From assembly GCF_000425285.1 (NCBI RefSeq), contig NZ_AUDD01000006.1, forward strand, positions 1 through 64,000: a DNA stretch of 64,000 bases. Direction: 5' to 3'. The DNA is from Acidipropionibacterium jensenii DSM 20535 (GTDB lineage: Bacteria > Actinomycetota > Actinomycetes > Propionibacteriales > Propionibacteriaceae). The notes under the pieces are model-generated. The model did not search any database. It was not told the DNA's origin and saw only the letters and a list, made by a program, of their open reading frames with translations. Below are positions 1 through 6,849 of this stretch, piece by piece; positions within the stretch are counted from its first letter, which is position 1; the number at the start of each line of letters is the position of its first letter. A program made the position numbers and the translations under genes.

Positions 1-354
1 TTCATGACCCGGGCTCTGACCTTCTTCGAATCCATCGGGGTCGCCGTAAAGGCCGTGATGACCGACAACGGGGCCTGCTACCGGTCCCGGGTCTTCAGCC
101 AGGTCCTCGACGACGCCAAGATCGGTCACAAGTGGACCCGGCCGTACCGGCCTCAGACCAATGGGAAGGTCGAACGGTTCAACCGGTCCCTGGCCGCCGA
201 GTGGGCCTACGCCCGCGACTACACCAGTGAAACTGAACGCGAAGCGGCCTACACGGAATGGTTGCATCACTACAATCACCACAGACCCCACACCGGTATC
301 GGCGGCCAGACCCCCTCAGAACGTGTTCACAACCTCACGGGGAAGTACATCTAG
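1..354 (+). CDS. IS481/IS3-type transposase, C-terminal part (cut by window edge)
   Basis: The frame is open from base 1, so the start lies outside the window and only about 117 residues are visible. They form the end of an rve integrase core. An Asp in MTDNG and a Glu in GKVERFN are separated by 35 residues, the DD(35)E spacing of this transposase class. The end HHYNHHRPHTGIGG-TPSERV is typical of IS481 transposases. The protein would cut and rejoin element ends. I could not identify the terminal inverted repeat downstream, so the right edge of the element is not fixed. It sits at the edge of a region full of gene fragments. Confidence 0.85.
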   Translation, partial: FMTRALTFFESIGVAVKAVMTDNGACYRSRVFSQVLDDAKIGHKWTRPYRPQTNGKVERFNRSLAAEWAYARDYTSETEREAAYTEWLHHYNHHRPHTGIGGQTPSERVHNLTGKYI

Positions 355-543
355 CGCCGCGCGATTGCCTACCTCTTCTCGCAGGCACGCTGCTGGAATA
401 GGTTCTACCCGCTCGTAAGGGAGCCCACTGCCGATGGGATTCGTGCCGCGTTGTCCCTTGCAGATACCTGACCGCATAACAGTCCCCTTCCCGCAACGTA
501 GCGCTTCGCGATGCTGCTGTGCGGTCGATCGGAAGATGCCCGC

Positions 544-1115
544 ATGGACGTCGCCGCCTTCGTAATCTCCTGCCTCTCACTTGTCGTTGCCGGGCTCGGC
601 ACCTGGTTGGCGAATGCTCGCGCCAAGGAAGCGCTTGAGGAGTCTCGGCGTGCGGCTGCCGATGCGTGCTGGTCCAAGCTCCAGGAGGCGGTGCAGCGCC
701 TCGTCGGCTTCGATCCCGCAGCTGAGCCAATCAACGATCGCCTGACAAATCCTCGCATCGCGATGATGGAGCTCGTCGAAAAGCTCGGCGACGAGTGGAA
801 AGGTCTCGATCTATGGCTCGACTCCGAGCGGACCCTCGGCGCTACCTTCGGCCGGCTAGTCATGGAGCAGGCGAGGCCGGACGACTCGATCGACCGGCGA
901 CTGAAGAGCCTGAACCTCTCATGTCCTGGGCGCAGGTGCTCGGCCAAAACCTCCGCTACCTCCGGTCAAAGGGTCATGACGGCCCGGAGCTCAGCGAGCT
1001 CACCGAGCACGTCACGAGCATGACCCTCAGCGTTCACGAGCAGCAGGGCTGGGAGCTGCCTCGTACGTCCAACCCACGGATCCGTCCGCTCGACGAGGAC
1101 CTCCCACGGTCATGA
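544..1115 (+). pseudogene. Hypothetical membrane-anchored protein, frameshifted
   Basis: Reading from ATG 544 gives a short N-terminal membrane segment (about residues 4-22) and then a soluble helical region up to about base 910. The frame then turns into low-quality sequence and ends at 1023. The neighbouring frame continues in a convincing protein-like way from about 910 to TGA 1113, including SWAQVLGQNLRYLRSKGHDG and a following helical stretch. One frameshift near 890-925 would join them into a protein of about 190 aa. I do not recognise the family. It may be a real frameshift or a sequencing error. It lies between a transposase end and a truncated mug gene, so it is probably part of a mobile cargo. 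Confidence 0.4.
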
Positions 1116-1259
1116 AGGCGGGCTCGGGTTGATGCCCACGATGAGCAGGCGCACCAGGCCCGCGGACTCGGCATCGCCGGGCAGCGGCGGGGGCCGGCGC
1201 CAGGGCCGCCAGGCGGCGGGCAGGCGGGATTCGGAGCCGAGGGGAGCGGTGGGCGACAT
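1110..1259 (-). pseudogene. Truncated start of a mismatch-specific uracil-DNA glycosylase (mug-like)
   Basis: On the minus strand an ATG at 1259 opens 49 codons ending with LVRLLIVGINPSP and a stop at 1110. Mug/thymine-DNA glycosylases begin with this pattern: a poorly conserved leader, then a strand and the GINPS/GINPG active-site motif that binds the flipped base. The usual continuation after GINPSP (about 130 more residues) is missing. The homology breaks at about 1117, so foreign DNA probably joined here. The piece cannot encode a working enzyme. The identification rests on one short motif plus its position near the N-terminus. Confidence 0.5.
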
Positions 1260-1318
1260 GGGACCAGCCCAGGCGCGCCTCGGGACCGGGCCCGAGGCGC
1301 ACCCGCGGTGGGCGGGGC

Positions 1319-3076
1319 TCAGATGAGGCCGTGCTCCTCGAGGAGCTGGCCGATCTCCCCGTGCTCGAGCCTGCCGCGCAGGTAGCCGCGCAGCGCGGCC
1401 GGGCCGGGCATCTCCACCTTCTTGCCGTCGCGCATGCGCGACGAGGCCTCGAGCAGGTCGCGCACATCGTACGTGGAGCCCCAGGTCTCCGGCACGCCGC
1501 GCTCCACGTCGAGGAGTTCGTAGACGGCCTCCATGCCGGTGCGCACCGAGTACTCGGTCGTGAAGATCGTGTCGCGGCCGGTCTCCGCGAACTGCCCGAG
1601 GAACGCGAAGTTCGCCGCTCCCTCCGGCACGACCTGCGGCCGGTCACCCGCGCGGCGGGGCATGAAGAAGCTCGTCACGTAGGGCATCATGACCGGCACG
1701 CACCGGGCGCCGGTCGCCGCGAGCTCGGGGATCTCCTCGACGGGCACGCCCAGGTGGTAGAGCCACTCCTGGGTGATCTCCTCGCCGGTGCACTGCGCCA
1801 GTGGCTTCTTCACGTAGTCGCCGTCGACGTCGACGAACAGTCCGTAGACCCAGACGACGATCTGATCCTTCGGCTGCTTCTTGAAGTGCGGCTGGCGATT
1901 GACCGTCCAACTCAGCAGCCAGGAGGAGTCCTCGGCGGTGACGATGCCGCCGGTGACCACGCGGCCGCTGAACGGATCGCGCTGGGCGATGCGCTCGATG
2001 TAGGCGGGGATGCGCTCATCAAGCGTCGTGACGGTGGCCGATTCCCACTTCGTCTCCTCGATCGAGGAGCAGAAGACCTCCGGGCGCCCGAACGCCGTGT
2101 CCTTCTTCGCGATGCGCTTCCACAGGTCCCAGGCCGGGGCCGGGCCCTCGTTGAGGGCGGCGGGCGTGTGGTGGTCGCCGTCATCGGAGTTGTCCACGAG
2201 CGAGCCGATCGTCATGAGCGCGAGGTCGTGCGCGCCGAGCTCGATGGTCTCCTCGGCGCCGTCGCGGCGGCAGCGGATCGCGGTGGCGCGGATCTCGCCG
2301 TTGCGGTGGGCGAAGTCCACATCGAGGACCTCGGTGCCGGAGCGGAAGACGACGCCGTGCTCGGTGAGGTAGTGCATGAGCGGCAGGACGAAGGACTCGT
2401 ACTGGTTGTACTTCGTGAACTTCAGCGCCGTGAAGTCGGGCAGCCCGCCGATGTGGTGGATGAAGCGGTGGAGGTAGAGCTTGAACTCGAGCGCGGAGTG
2501 CCACTCCTCGAAGGCGAACATCGTCCGCCAGTACATCCAGAACGGCGAGTCGAGGAACTCGCGGCCCATCACCTCGTCGATGCGCTTGCCCTCCATCTCG
2601 GAGCGCTCGGCGAGGAAGATCTTCAACAGGTCCTTCTGCGCCCGCTTCGGCAGGTCGAAGCGGCCCTCGTGGCCGGCGTCCTCGCCCCGGCGCACGGTGG
2701 CGCGGCGCAGCGAGTAGTTGGGGTCGTCCTTGTTGAGCCAGTAGAACTCGTCGAGCACGGAGGCGTCCTCGAGCTCCAGGGAGGGGATGGAGCGCATCAT
2801 GTCCCACAGGCACTCCATGTGGTTCTCCAGCTCCCGGCCGCCGCGGATGACGAAGCCCTTCTCCGGGACGTCGAGGCCGTCGAGCGCACCGCCGGCTATC
2901 CCGCCCTTCTCGAGGATCGTGACGTTGGCGCCGGGGACCCCGGCGTCGCGGATGAGGAAGACGGCCGCCGCGAGCCCGGCCAGCCCGCTGCCGACGATGT
3001 AGGCCTTCGTCTCCTGGGCGTGCCGCGCGGGGCGGGGGCGCGCGAATGCCTCGTAGTTGCCTGCCGTGTGTTCCAT
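1319..3076 (-). CDS. ohyA: Oleate hydratase (myosin-cross-reactive antigen family)
   Basis: 585 aa, the usual size for the family. It hydrates the cis-9 double bond of oleate or linoleate to 10-hydroxy fatty acids, using FAD as a structural cofactor; this is a membrane-associated detoxification step. A dinucleotide-binding GSGLAGLAA motif lies near residues 29-37, followed by EKGGIAGGALDG. The family-typical core with FEEWHSALEFKLYLHRF and FLGQFAETGRD is present. ATG 3076 has a GGAAGGACGG ribosome site. The gene is divergent from a TetR regulator with a palindrome between them, so induction by fatty acids through that regulator is likely. It lies within an island with gene scars on both sides, which suggests transfer. 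Confidence 0.95.
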   Translation of the reverse strand: MEHTAGNYEAFARPRPARHAQETKAYIVGSGLAGLAAAVFLIRDAGVPGANVTILEKGGIAGGALDGLDVPEKGFVIRGGRELENHMECLWDMMRSIPSLELEDASVLDEFYWLNKDDPNYSLRRATVRRGEDAGHEGRFDLPKRAQKDLLKIFLAERSEMEGKRIDEVMGREFLDSPFWMYWRTMFAFEEWHSALEFKLYLHRFIHHIGGLPDFTALKFTKYNQYESFVLPLMHYLTEHGVVFRSGTEVLDVDFAHRNGEIRATAIRCRRDGAEETIELGAHDLALMTIGSLVDNSDDGDHHTPAALNEGPAPAWDLWKRIAKKDTAFGRPEVFCSSIEETKWESATVTTLDERIPAYIERIAQRDPFSGRVVTGGIVTAEDSSWLLSWTVNRQPHFKKQPKDQIVVWVYGLFVDVDGDYVKKPLAQCTGEEITQEWLYHLGVPVEEIPELAATGARCVPVMMPYVTSFFMPRRAGDRPQVVPEGAANFAFLGQFAETGRDTIFTTEYSVRTGMEAVYELLDVERGVPETWGSTYDVRDLLEASSRMRDGKKVEMPGPAALRGYLRGRLEHGEIGQLLEEHGLI

Positions 3077-3124
3077 GGTCCGTCCTTCCCGACGCGTGCC
3101 GGACGGCGGTCATCCGGCCTCGTA

Positions 3125-3140
3125 ATTGAGTGTACTCAAT
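3125..3140. promoter_or_regulatory. Palindromic operator between ohyA and the TetR gene
   Basis: ATTGAGT-GT-ACTCAAT is a perfect 7-bp inverted repeat in the 87-bp divergent spacer. Half-site copies recur just downstream (TGAGT at 3143-3147 and ACTCA at 3169-3173). It lies upstream of the TACAAT -10 element of the TetR gene (3152-3157) and in the probable ohyA promoter. A TetR dimer bound here could repress both genes. Confidence 0.6.
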
Positions 3141-3163
3141 AATGAGTCGACTACAATCGCGGT

Positions 3164-3811
3164 ATGAGGACTCAAGATGCCATGCGGCACGGGCAAGCGG
3201 CGGCGCCGGGCAGGCGCGAGCGGGCGAAGGCGGACAAGCGCGCCCGCATCCTCGCCGCGGCGCGCGCGCTGTTCGAGGAGCGCGGGTTCGAACGGACCTC
3301 GATGAGCGAGGTCGCGCGCGCCGCGGATGTGGCGCAGGGGACCGTCTTCCAGTACGCGGCCACGAAGGCGGAGCTGCTCATGATGGTCGCCGAGGCGCTC
3401 TGGGGCGCCCACGAGCAGGCGAACACGGCCCCGCCGCGCTCCGCGCCGGCGGCGGGGGAGCCCGCGGCCCAGATCGCGGCCCTTATCTCGCCGTTCGTCG
3501 CCGCGATGCGCCGCTGGCCCGAGCCCACGACGTGGGTCGCCCGCGAGATCCTCTTCGGTGCGGATATGCCGCACCGCCAGCGGGTCCTCGGCCGCGTCGA
3601 GGGGCTCGAGGAGCAGATCGCCGCGCGCCTGCGCCACGACCGGGCCGGCGCCCCCGGCGCGGCTGCGGCAACCGGCGCCCGGCTCATCGTCACCGGGGTG
3701 CTCGCCGAGCTCAACCGCTCCCGGCGGGTGCGCATCGACGGCGAGGACGTCGATCTGGTGCTCCGCCGGCTCATCGACCTCGTGGTGGCGGGGGCGGGCG
3801 CCGCCCGGTGA
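3164..3811 (+). CDS. TetR/AcrR family transcriptional regulator
   Basis: 215 aa. An N-terminal helix-turn-helix spans about residues 24-68: RILAAARALFEERGF, then SMSEVARAADVAQGTVFQYA. A variable ligand-binding helical domain follows. The start at 3164 is supported by a TACAAT -10 hexamer beginning exactly 12 nt upstream (3152), the spacing expected for a leaderless mRNA; no Shine-Dalgarno sequence is visible. It is divergent from oleate hydratase and most likely represses it and itself through the palindrome at 3125-3140, with a fatty acid as a plausible inducer (inference). The 3' end runs into unrecognisable remnant sequence. Confidence 0.85.
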   Translation: MRTQDAMRHGQAAAPGRRERAKADKRARILAAARALFEERGFERTSMSEVARAADVAQGTVFQYAATKAELLMMVAEALWGAHEQANTAPPRSAPAAGEPAAQIAALISPFVAAMRRWPEPTTWVAREILFGADMPHRQRVLGRVEGLEEQIAARLRHDRAGAPGAAAATGARLIVTGVLAELNRSRRVRIDGEDVDLVLRRLIDLVVAGAGAAR

Positions 3812-3972
3812 CCCGGAAGCCGTCCGGGCCGTTCGGGCCGCCGCTGGCACCGGCCGGCGCCGCCGCGATTGCCCACCGCGCGGCCGGCAGGCGCGTGCCC
3901 GCCACGGTCGTGTAGGGCCCCACGGTCAGGTCCTCGCCCAGCAGGGCGGGGGCGATGGCGCCATCGGAGAAC

Positions 3973-4140
3973 TCCACTGCCGGAGATGTCGTTGTCCTCG
4001 TAGACCCCTGCTGGAGTCCATCCTCTAGCCTTGATGAGCGCCTCGGCGTTCTCCCTGTGGCGGTCCACACCCAGGCGACGGTTCTCGCGATCCTGAGAGA
4101 TCCGCAGGTAGACGGCGGCCCGCCGAGGCTCAGCACTCAT
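3973..4140 (-). pseudogene. Large serine recombinase (phage-type integrase), N-terminal stub
   Basis: About 56 codons from ATG 4140 match the start of a phiC31-type large serine integrase: RAAVYLRISQDRENRRLGVD with the catalytic Ser in RISQD, then the allele-typical ALIKARGW and VYEDNDISGSG. The frame is lost near 3973. The large DNA-binding C-terminal half (normally 350-450 aa) is absent, so it is inactive. Downstream, 3771-3972 encodes nothing I can recognise. It shows that an integrative element once sat here and was mostly deleted. Confidence 0.7.
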
Positions 4141-4215
4141 GGAGCCAATGGACGTCAAAGGTTATTCGGCTACGGAACGTGGTGGAGTTCCGGTTTAACG
4201 TCTAGCGTTCATGAC

Positions 4216-4323
4216 GGTGACCGTCGTGGTCAGCACAGCATCCGCATCAACGCGCAATGGCGTCTCTGCTTCGTCTGGGGAGAGGGAGGTGCGGACAGTG
4301 TCAAACTCGTCGACTACCGCTGA
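4216..4323 (+). pseudogene. HigB/RelE-type toxin, C-terminal remnant
   Basis: The frame ending at TGA 4321 encodes GDRRGQHSIRINAQWRLCF followed by a stretch ending KLVDYR. This is the well-conserved C-terminal third of HigB mRNA interferases (GQ-SIRIN-QWRICF-W...VDYH). The first 55-60 residues are missing: upstream sequence in this frame is unrelated. The remnant overlaps the higA start by 26 bases, as in intact higBA operons. The remaining piece has no complete RelE fold and should not be toxic. Confidence 0.7.
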
Positions 4324-4618
4324 GAGCGACCTGATCGAGCCGATCCATCCGGGAGAGATCCTGATGGAGGATTTCATCGAGGGCTTCGGGATCACGCAGA
4401 ACAAGCTCGCGGTGTCGATTGGCATTCCGCCGCGGCGAATCAACGAGATTGTGCACGGCAAGCGTGGCATCACTGCGGACACGGCGATCCGGCTGGCGCG
4501 GTACTTCGGGACGTCCGAGGAGTTCTGGATGAACCTGCAATCGAACTACGAGTTGCGCATGGAGCGGCGTGCACTGCGGGACACCGTCGCGTCAATCACA
4601 CCACTGCGGGGCGCATGA
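4298..4618 (+). CDS. higA: HigA family antitoxin (XRE helix-turn-helix)
   Basis: 106 aa from GTG 4298, preceded by GGGGAGAGGGAGG; a longer reading from ATG 4211 would cover the toxin remnant and is less likely. The signature IHPGEILMEDFIEGFGITQ is followed by an HTH (KLAVSIGIPPRRINEIVHGKR) and the family C-terminal part with LARYFGTSEEFWMNLQ. Such proteins bind and neutralise HigB and repress the operon. Its partner gene is truncated, so this is probably an orphan antitoxin. The 280 bases after it up to yefM hold no gene I can support. Confidence 0.85.
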   Translation: MSNSSTTAESDLIEPIHPGEILMEDFIEGFGITQNKLAVSIGIPPRRINEIVHGKRGITADTAIRLARYFGTSEEFWMNLQSNYELRMERRALRDTVASITPLRGA

Positions 4619-4853
4619 ACGATTTCTCCGACTACGCGCCTGGCTTGCACTCGTCAGGTCCTGACTATCCCTCGAAACGCGTTCAGCCTAGCCGGACGAT
4701 GCCGATGCGCTTGCAGCCATCTTGGCTGTGCGCACAGAACCGGTCTTCAGCGTGATCAACGCGAGGAACGGGGTCGAGTTCCGTCACCGAAAAACGTCAT
4801 CGGGTATGACGTGGCGGACAGGTCCTGCGCGCCGTCGACCATCGACGCACCAG

Positions 4854-4874
4854 TGGTACCATAATCTCGTACCA
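4854..4874. promoter_or_regulatory. Probable YefM-YoeB autoregulatory operator
   Basis: A perfect palindrome TGGTACCA (4854-4861) is followed after six bases by a second, partial copy CGTACCA (4868-4874). It lies 26 bases upstream of the yefM start. YefM proteins bind palindromes with a GTAC-type core in their own promoters, so this is a good candidate operator. The assignment is by position and symmetry only. Confidence 0.5.
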
Positions 4875-4899
4875 GAGACGCACGAGGAGGATCGTGATC

Positions 4900-5160
4900 A
4901 TGTCTATCAGTGCCAGCGAGGCGCGCAGGACGCTGTTCCCGCTCATCGAGCGCATCAATGAAGACCGCGAGGCCATCGAGATCGTCTCCCGCAAGGGCAA
5001 CGCAGTGTTGATGCCCGCCGACGAGTACACGGCCTGGCAGGAGACGGCCTATCTGTTCCGCTCACCTGCGAATGCTCGGCGACTGCTCGATGCCTACGAG
5101 CGTGCCCGCGCTGGGAAGGTCGAGACGCACGCCCTCGACCGTGCGGACGAGGATGCTTGA
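4900..5160 (+). CDS. yefM: YefM/Phd family antitoxin
   Basis: 86 aa starting MSISASEARRTLFPLIERIN. ATG 4900 is preferred over GTG 4894 because GAGGAGG (4884-4890) is better spaced from it. The N-terminal half is the DNA-binding YefM/PhdYeF domain, with the typical VMPADEYTAWQETAYLFRSP. The C-terminal part is acidic and probably unfolded until it wraps around the toxin. The stop is directly followed by the yoeB GTG, so the two are translationally coupled. It probably represses its own promoter through the upstream palindrome. Confidence 0.92.
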   Translation: MSISASEARRTLFPLIERINEDREAIEIVSRKGNAVLMPADEYTAWQETAYLFRSPANARRLLDAYERARAGKVETHALDRADEDA

Positions 5161-5415
5161 GTGCGGCTGGTCTGGGACCCGTCTGCATGGGAGGACTACA
5201 CGCACTGGCAGACCATCGATCGTCGCGTGCTGAAGCGAGTCAACACGCTCATCGACTCCTGCCTTCGTGAGCCGTTCGCTGGTATCGGGAAACCGGAGCA
5301 GTTGAAGTATGGCGCGCAGGGGGCATGGTCGCGCCGTATCACCGATGAGCACCGGCTGGTGTATCTCGTCGACGGGGATGACCTCGTGATCCTCCAGGCC
5401 CGCTACCACTACTGA
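5161..5415 (+). CDS. yoeB: YoeB family ribosome-dependent mRNA interferase toxin
   Basis: 84 aa from GTG 5161, immediately after the yefM stop. The start RLVWDPSAWEDYTHWQTIDR and the end RITDEHRLVY...ARYHY are diagnostic. The conserved Glu (EPFAGIGKPE), Arg (SRRITDEHR) and terminal His-Tyr needed for mRNA cleavage on the ribosome are all present, so the toxin looks active. Length matches the family (84 aa in E. coli). The imperfect hairpin formed by GGAGACTC (5463-5470) and GAGTCTCC (5492-5499) could be its terminator. Confidence 0.95.
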   Translation: MRLVWDPSAWEDYTHWQTIDRRVLKRVNTLIDSCLREPFAGIGKPEQLKYGAQGAWSRRITDEHRLVYLVDGDDLVILQARYHY

Positions 5416-5664
5416 GCTGAACCTGGTCAAGTGCTGCCTTGATGCGTGACGTGTGTGACTGTGGAGACTCCGACATCTCCCACTGAGAAGTGAGTCTCCC
5501 GGACCTGGCCCGGCTTGAACGGGCTGCCTCCCTCTCCGAACAGTGGGCGGGCCGCACCCTTACCGGGTAGATGCGACTAGGGCAGGCTCAGTACGGACCA
5601 TACAAGGTGGAGATCGTTGACTACCACTGACAGGATCAAACCGAATCACACGGTGGGAGGTCAC

Positions 5665-6204
5665 ATGACCGGACAACAGGCGCAGATACCACTGCTTTTG
5701 CGCGAGCCGCTGCCGGGGGACGAGGTCTCTGTGCGGGCAGCTCAGGCCGAGCTCGCCGCAGAGGACTTCGACTTCATGCTCGGGAAGAAGGGGCAGTCCT
5801 GGAGCGAGTATCTGCGCGACACCGATCGGGTCCGCCGTGGCGTGGGACTCGCCGAGGGCAGAGTTCCGGCCACGATGCTCGTCGCGGTGGTCAGTGAGCA
5901 GATCGTCGGCCGTGTCCACATGCGTCATGCACTCACGCCCTCGCTGCTGCGCGAGGGCGGGCACATCGGATTTGCGGTTCGGCCCGCCTTCCGCCGTCTC
6001 GGATATGGATCGGAGATGCTGCGCCAGGGCCTGGAGATCCTCAGCGGTCTGGGTGTGGAGCGGGCGCTCGTCACCTGCGATGACGTCAACCGGGGATCGA
6101 TCGGCGTCATCGAGTGCAATGGTGGCGCACTGGAGAACACCGTGACTCTCGAGAACGGACGGTGCGAGCGCCGGTACTGGATCAGCACGCACCGACGCGA
6201 TTGA
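5665..6204 (+). CDS. GNAT family N-acetyltransferase
   Basis: 179 aa from ATG 5665, chosen because GGTGGGAGG ends six bases upstream; a TTG at 5617 is a weaker alternative. The GNAT fold is visible: a strand with VGRVHMRHALTP, GHIGFAVRPAFRRLGYGSEML (the acetyl-CoA pyrophosphate loop, R-x-x-G-x-G/A type), then ALVTCDDVNRGSIGVIECNGG and the terminal RRYWI strand. It should transfer an acetyl group from acetyl-CoA to an amine; the substrate cannot be read from the sequence. It resembles the single-domain YpeA/ElaA-like predicted acetyltransferases. No operon partner is evident. Confidence 0.85.
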   Translation: MTGQQAQIPLLLREPLPGDEVSVRAAQAELAAEDFDFMLGKKGQSWSEYLRDTDRVRRGVGLAEGRVPATMLVAVVSEQIVGRVHMRHALTPSLLREGGHIGFAVRPAFRRLGYGSEMLRQGLEILSGLGVERALVTCDDVNRGSIGVIECNGGALENTVTLENGRCERRYWISTHRRD

Positions 6205-6251
6205 GCTGCTCGACATCGGGCTGATGACGACTCCTCCAGTACCCTTCGACC

Positions 6252-6821
6252 ATGACCCAGCACCCTTTGGCCCCGGACGCGCCCGGCCAGCCGGGGCCAG
6301 GGGCCTCCCCATGGCAGCAGCCCTACCCAGGGATGGCTCCCCAATAGCCGGCCTTGCCGTACCTGGCCGCGCAGCTGCCCCAGCGGTATCCGACCCCGCG
6401 GTATCCGACCCCGCAGTATCCGACCCCGCATCCGGCGCTGCCTCTGATGGGCGCCGTGGATCTCACGATCCAGGGTTCCGTGATGACCTCGAACATGATC
6501 ACCCCGACCGTGGTCATCAACGGCCACCACATCGGTGCTCACTACGGATGGCAGAGGATCACGGTGCCCGCCGGCCCGGTCCACGTGGACGCCTTCGCCC
6601 AGTGGACGCGCACCTACGGCCAGGCATCCCTGGACTTCCAGTTGGCTGCGGGTCAGTGCGTCCCGGTCTTCTACGCCGCACCCATGCACCAGTTCTCGAC
6701 CGGTTCGATCGGGCATGTCAGGCAGCAGCGCAAGGGCATGGGCCCGTTTCTCATCATCATGGCCGTCCTGGCGGTCGTGCTCGCGCTTGTCGTGACTCTG
6801 AATCTTCGGGCTCTGGGTTGA
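6252..6821 (+). pseudogene. Proline-rich membrane-anchored protein with an in-frame TAG stop
   Basis: From ATG 6252 a Pro/Gln-rich leader of 31 codons (starting MTQHPLAPDAPGQPG) ends in TAG at 6345-6347. The same frame then continues without break to 6821. The sequence across the stop reads MAPQ-stop-PALPYL, so one CAG to TAG change in a Gln codon explains it. After the stop come three pentapeptide repeats (RYPTP, RYPTP, QYPTP), a soluble beta-rich domain with VVINGHHIGAHYGWQRITVP, and one C-terminal membrane helix (about the last 28 residues). Restart from TTG 6354 or an internal ATG could still give the core. Function unknown. Confidence 0.6.
6384..6428 (+). repeat. 15-bp tandem repeat coding for (R/Q)YPTP
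   Basis: Three back-to-back 15-bp units, CGGTATCCGACCCCG twice and CAGTATCCGACCCCG once, keep the reading frame of the proline-rich gene. They encode a YPTP-type linker. Confidence 0.85.
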
Positions 6822-6849
6822 TCTGGGACCCGGTTCCTATCATTCGGGC

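Noticed and set aside
1331-3142. A 603-codon open frame on the plus strand opposite oleate hydratase
   Set aside because: It is the antisense shadow of a strongly supported gene. High third-position GC creates long open frames on the other strand; its Arg/Val/Leu/Gly/Ala-heavy content matches no protein family.
3771-3972. Minus-strand open frame downstream of the integrase stub
   Set aside because: It is in a different frame from the integrase and I can match it to no family. Treated as remnant sequence.
4722-4961. 79-codon plus-strand frame between higA and yefM
   Set aside because: No ribosome site or motif, and it runs into yefM in another frame. Possibly remnant coding sequence, but nothing can be named.
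6345-6347. TAG as a recoded (pyrrolysine-like) or read-through codon
   Set aside because: No pyl genes or recoding signal are visible and the host group is not known for it. A Gln-to-stop mutation is simpler.
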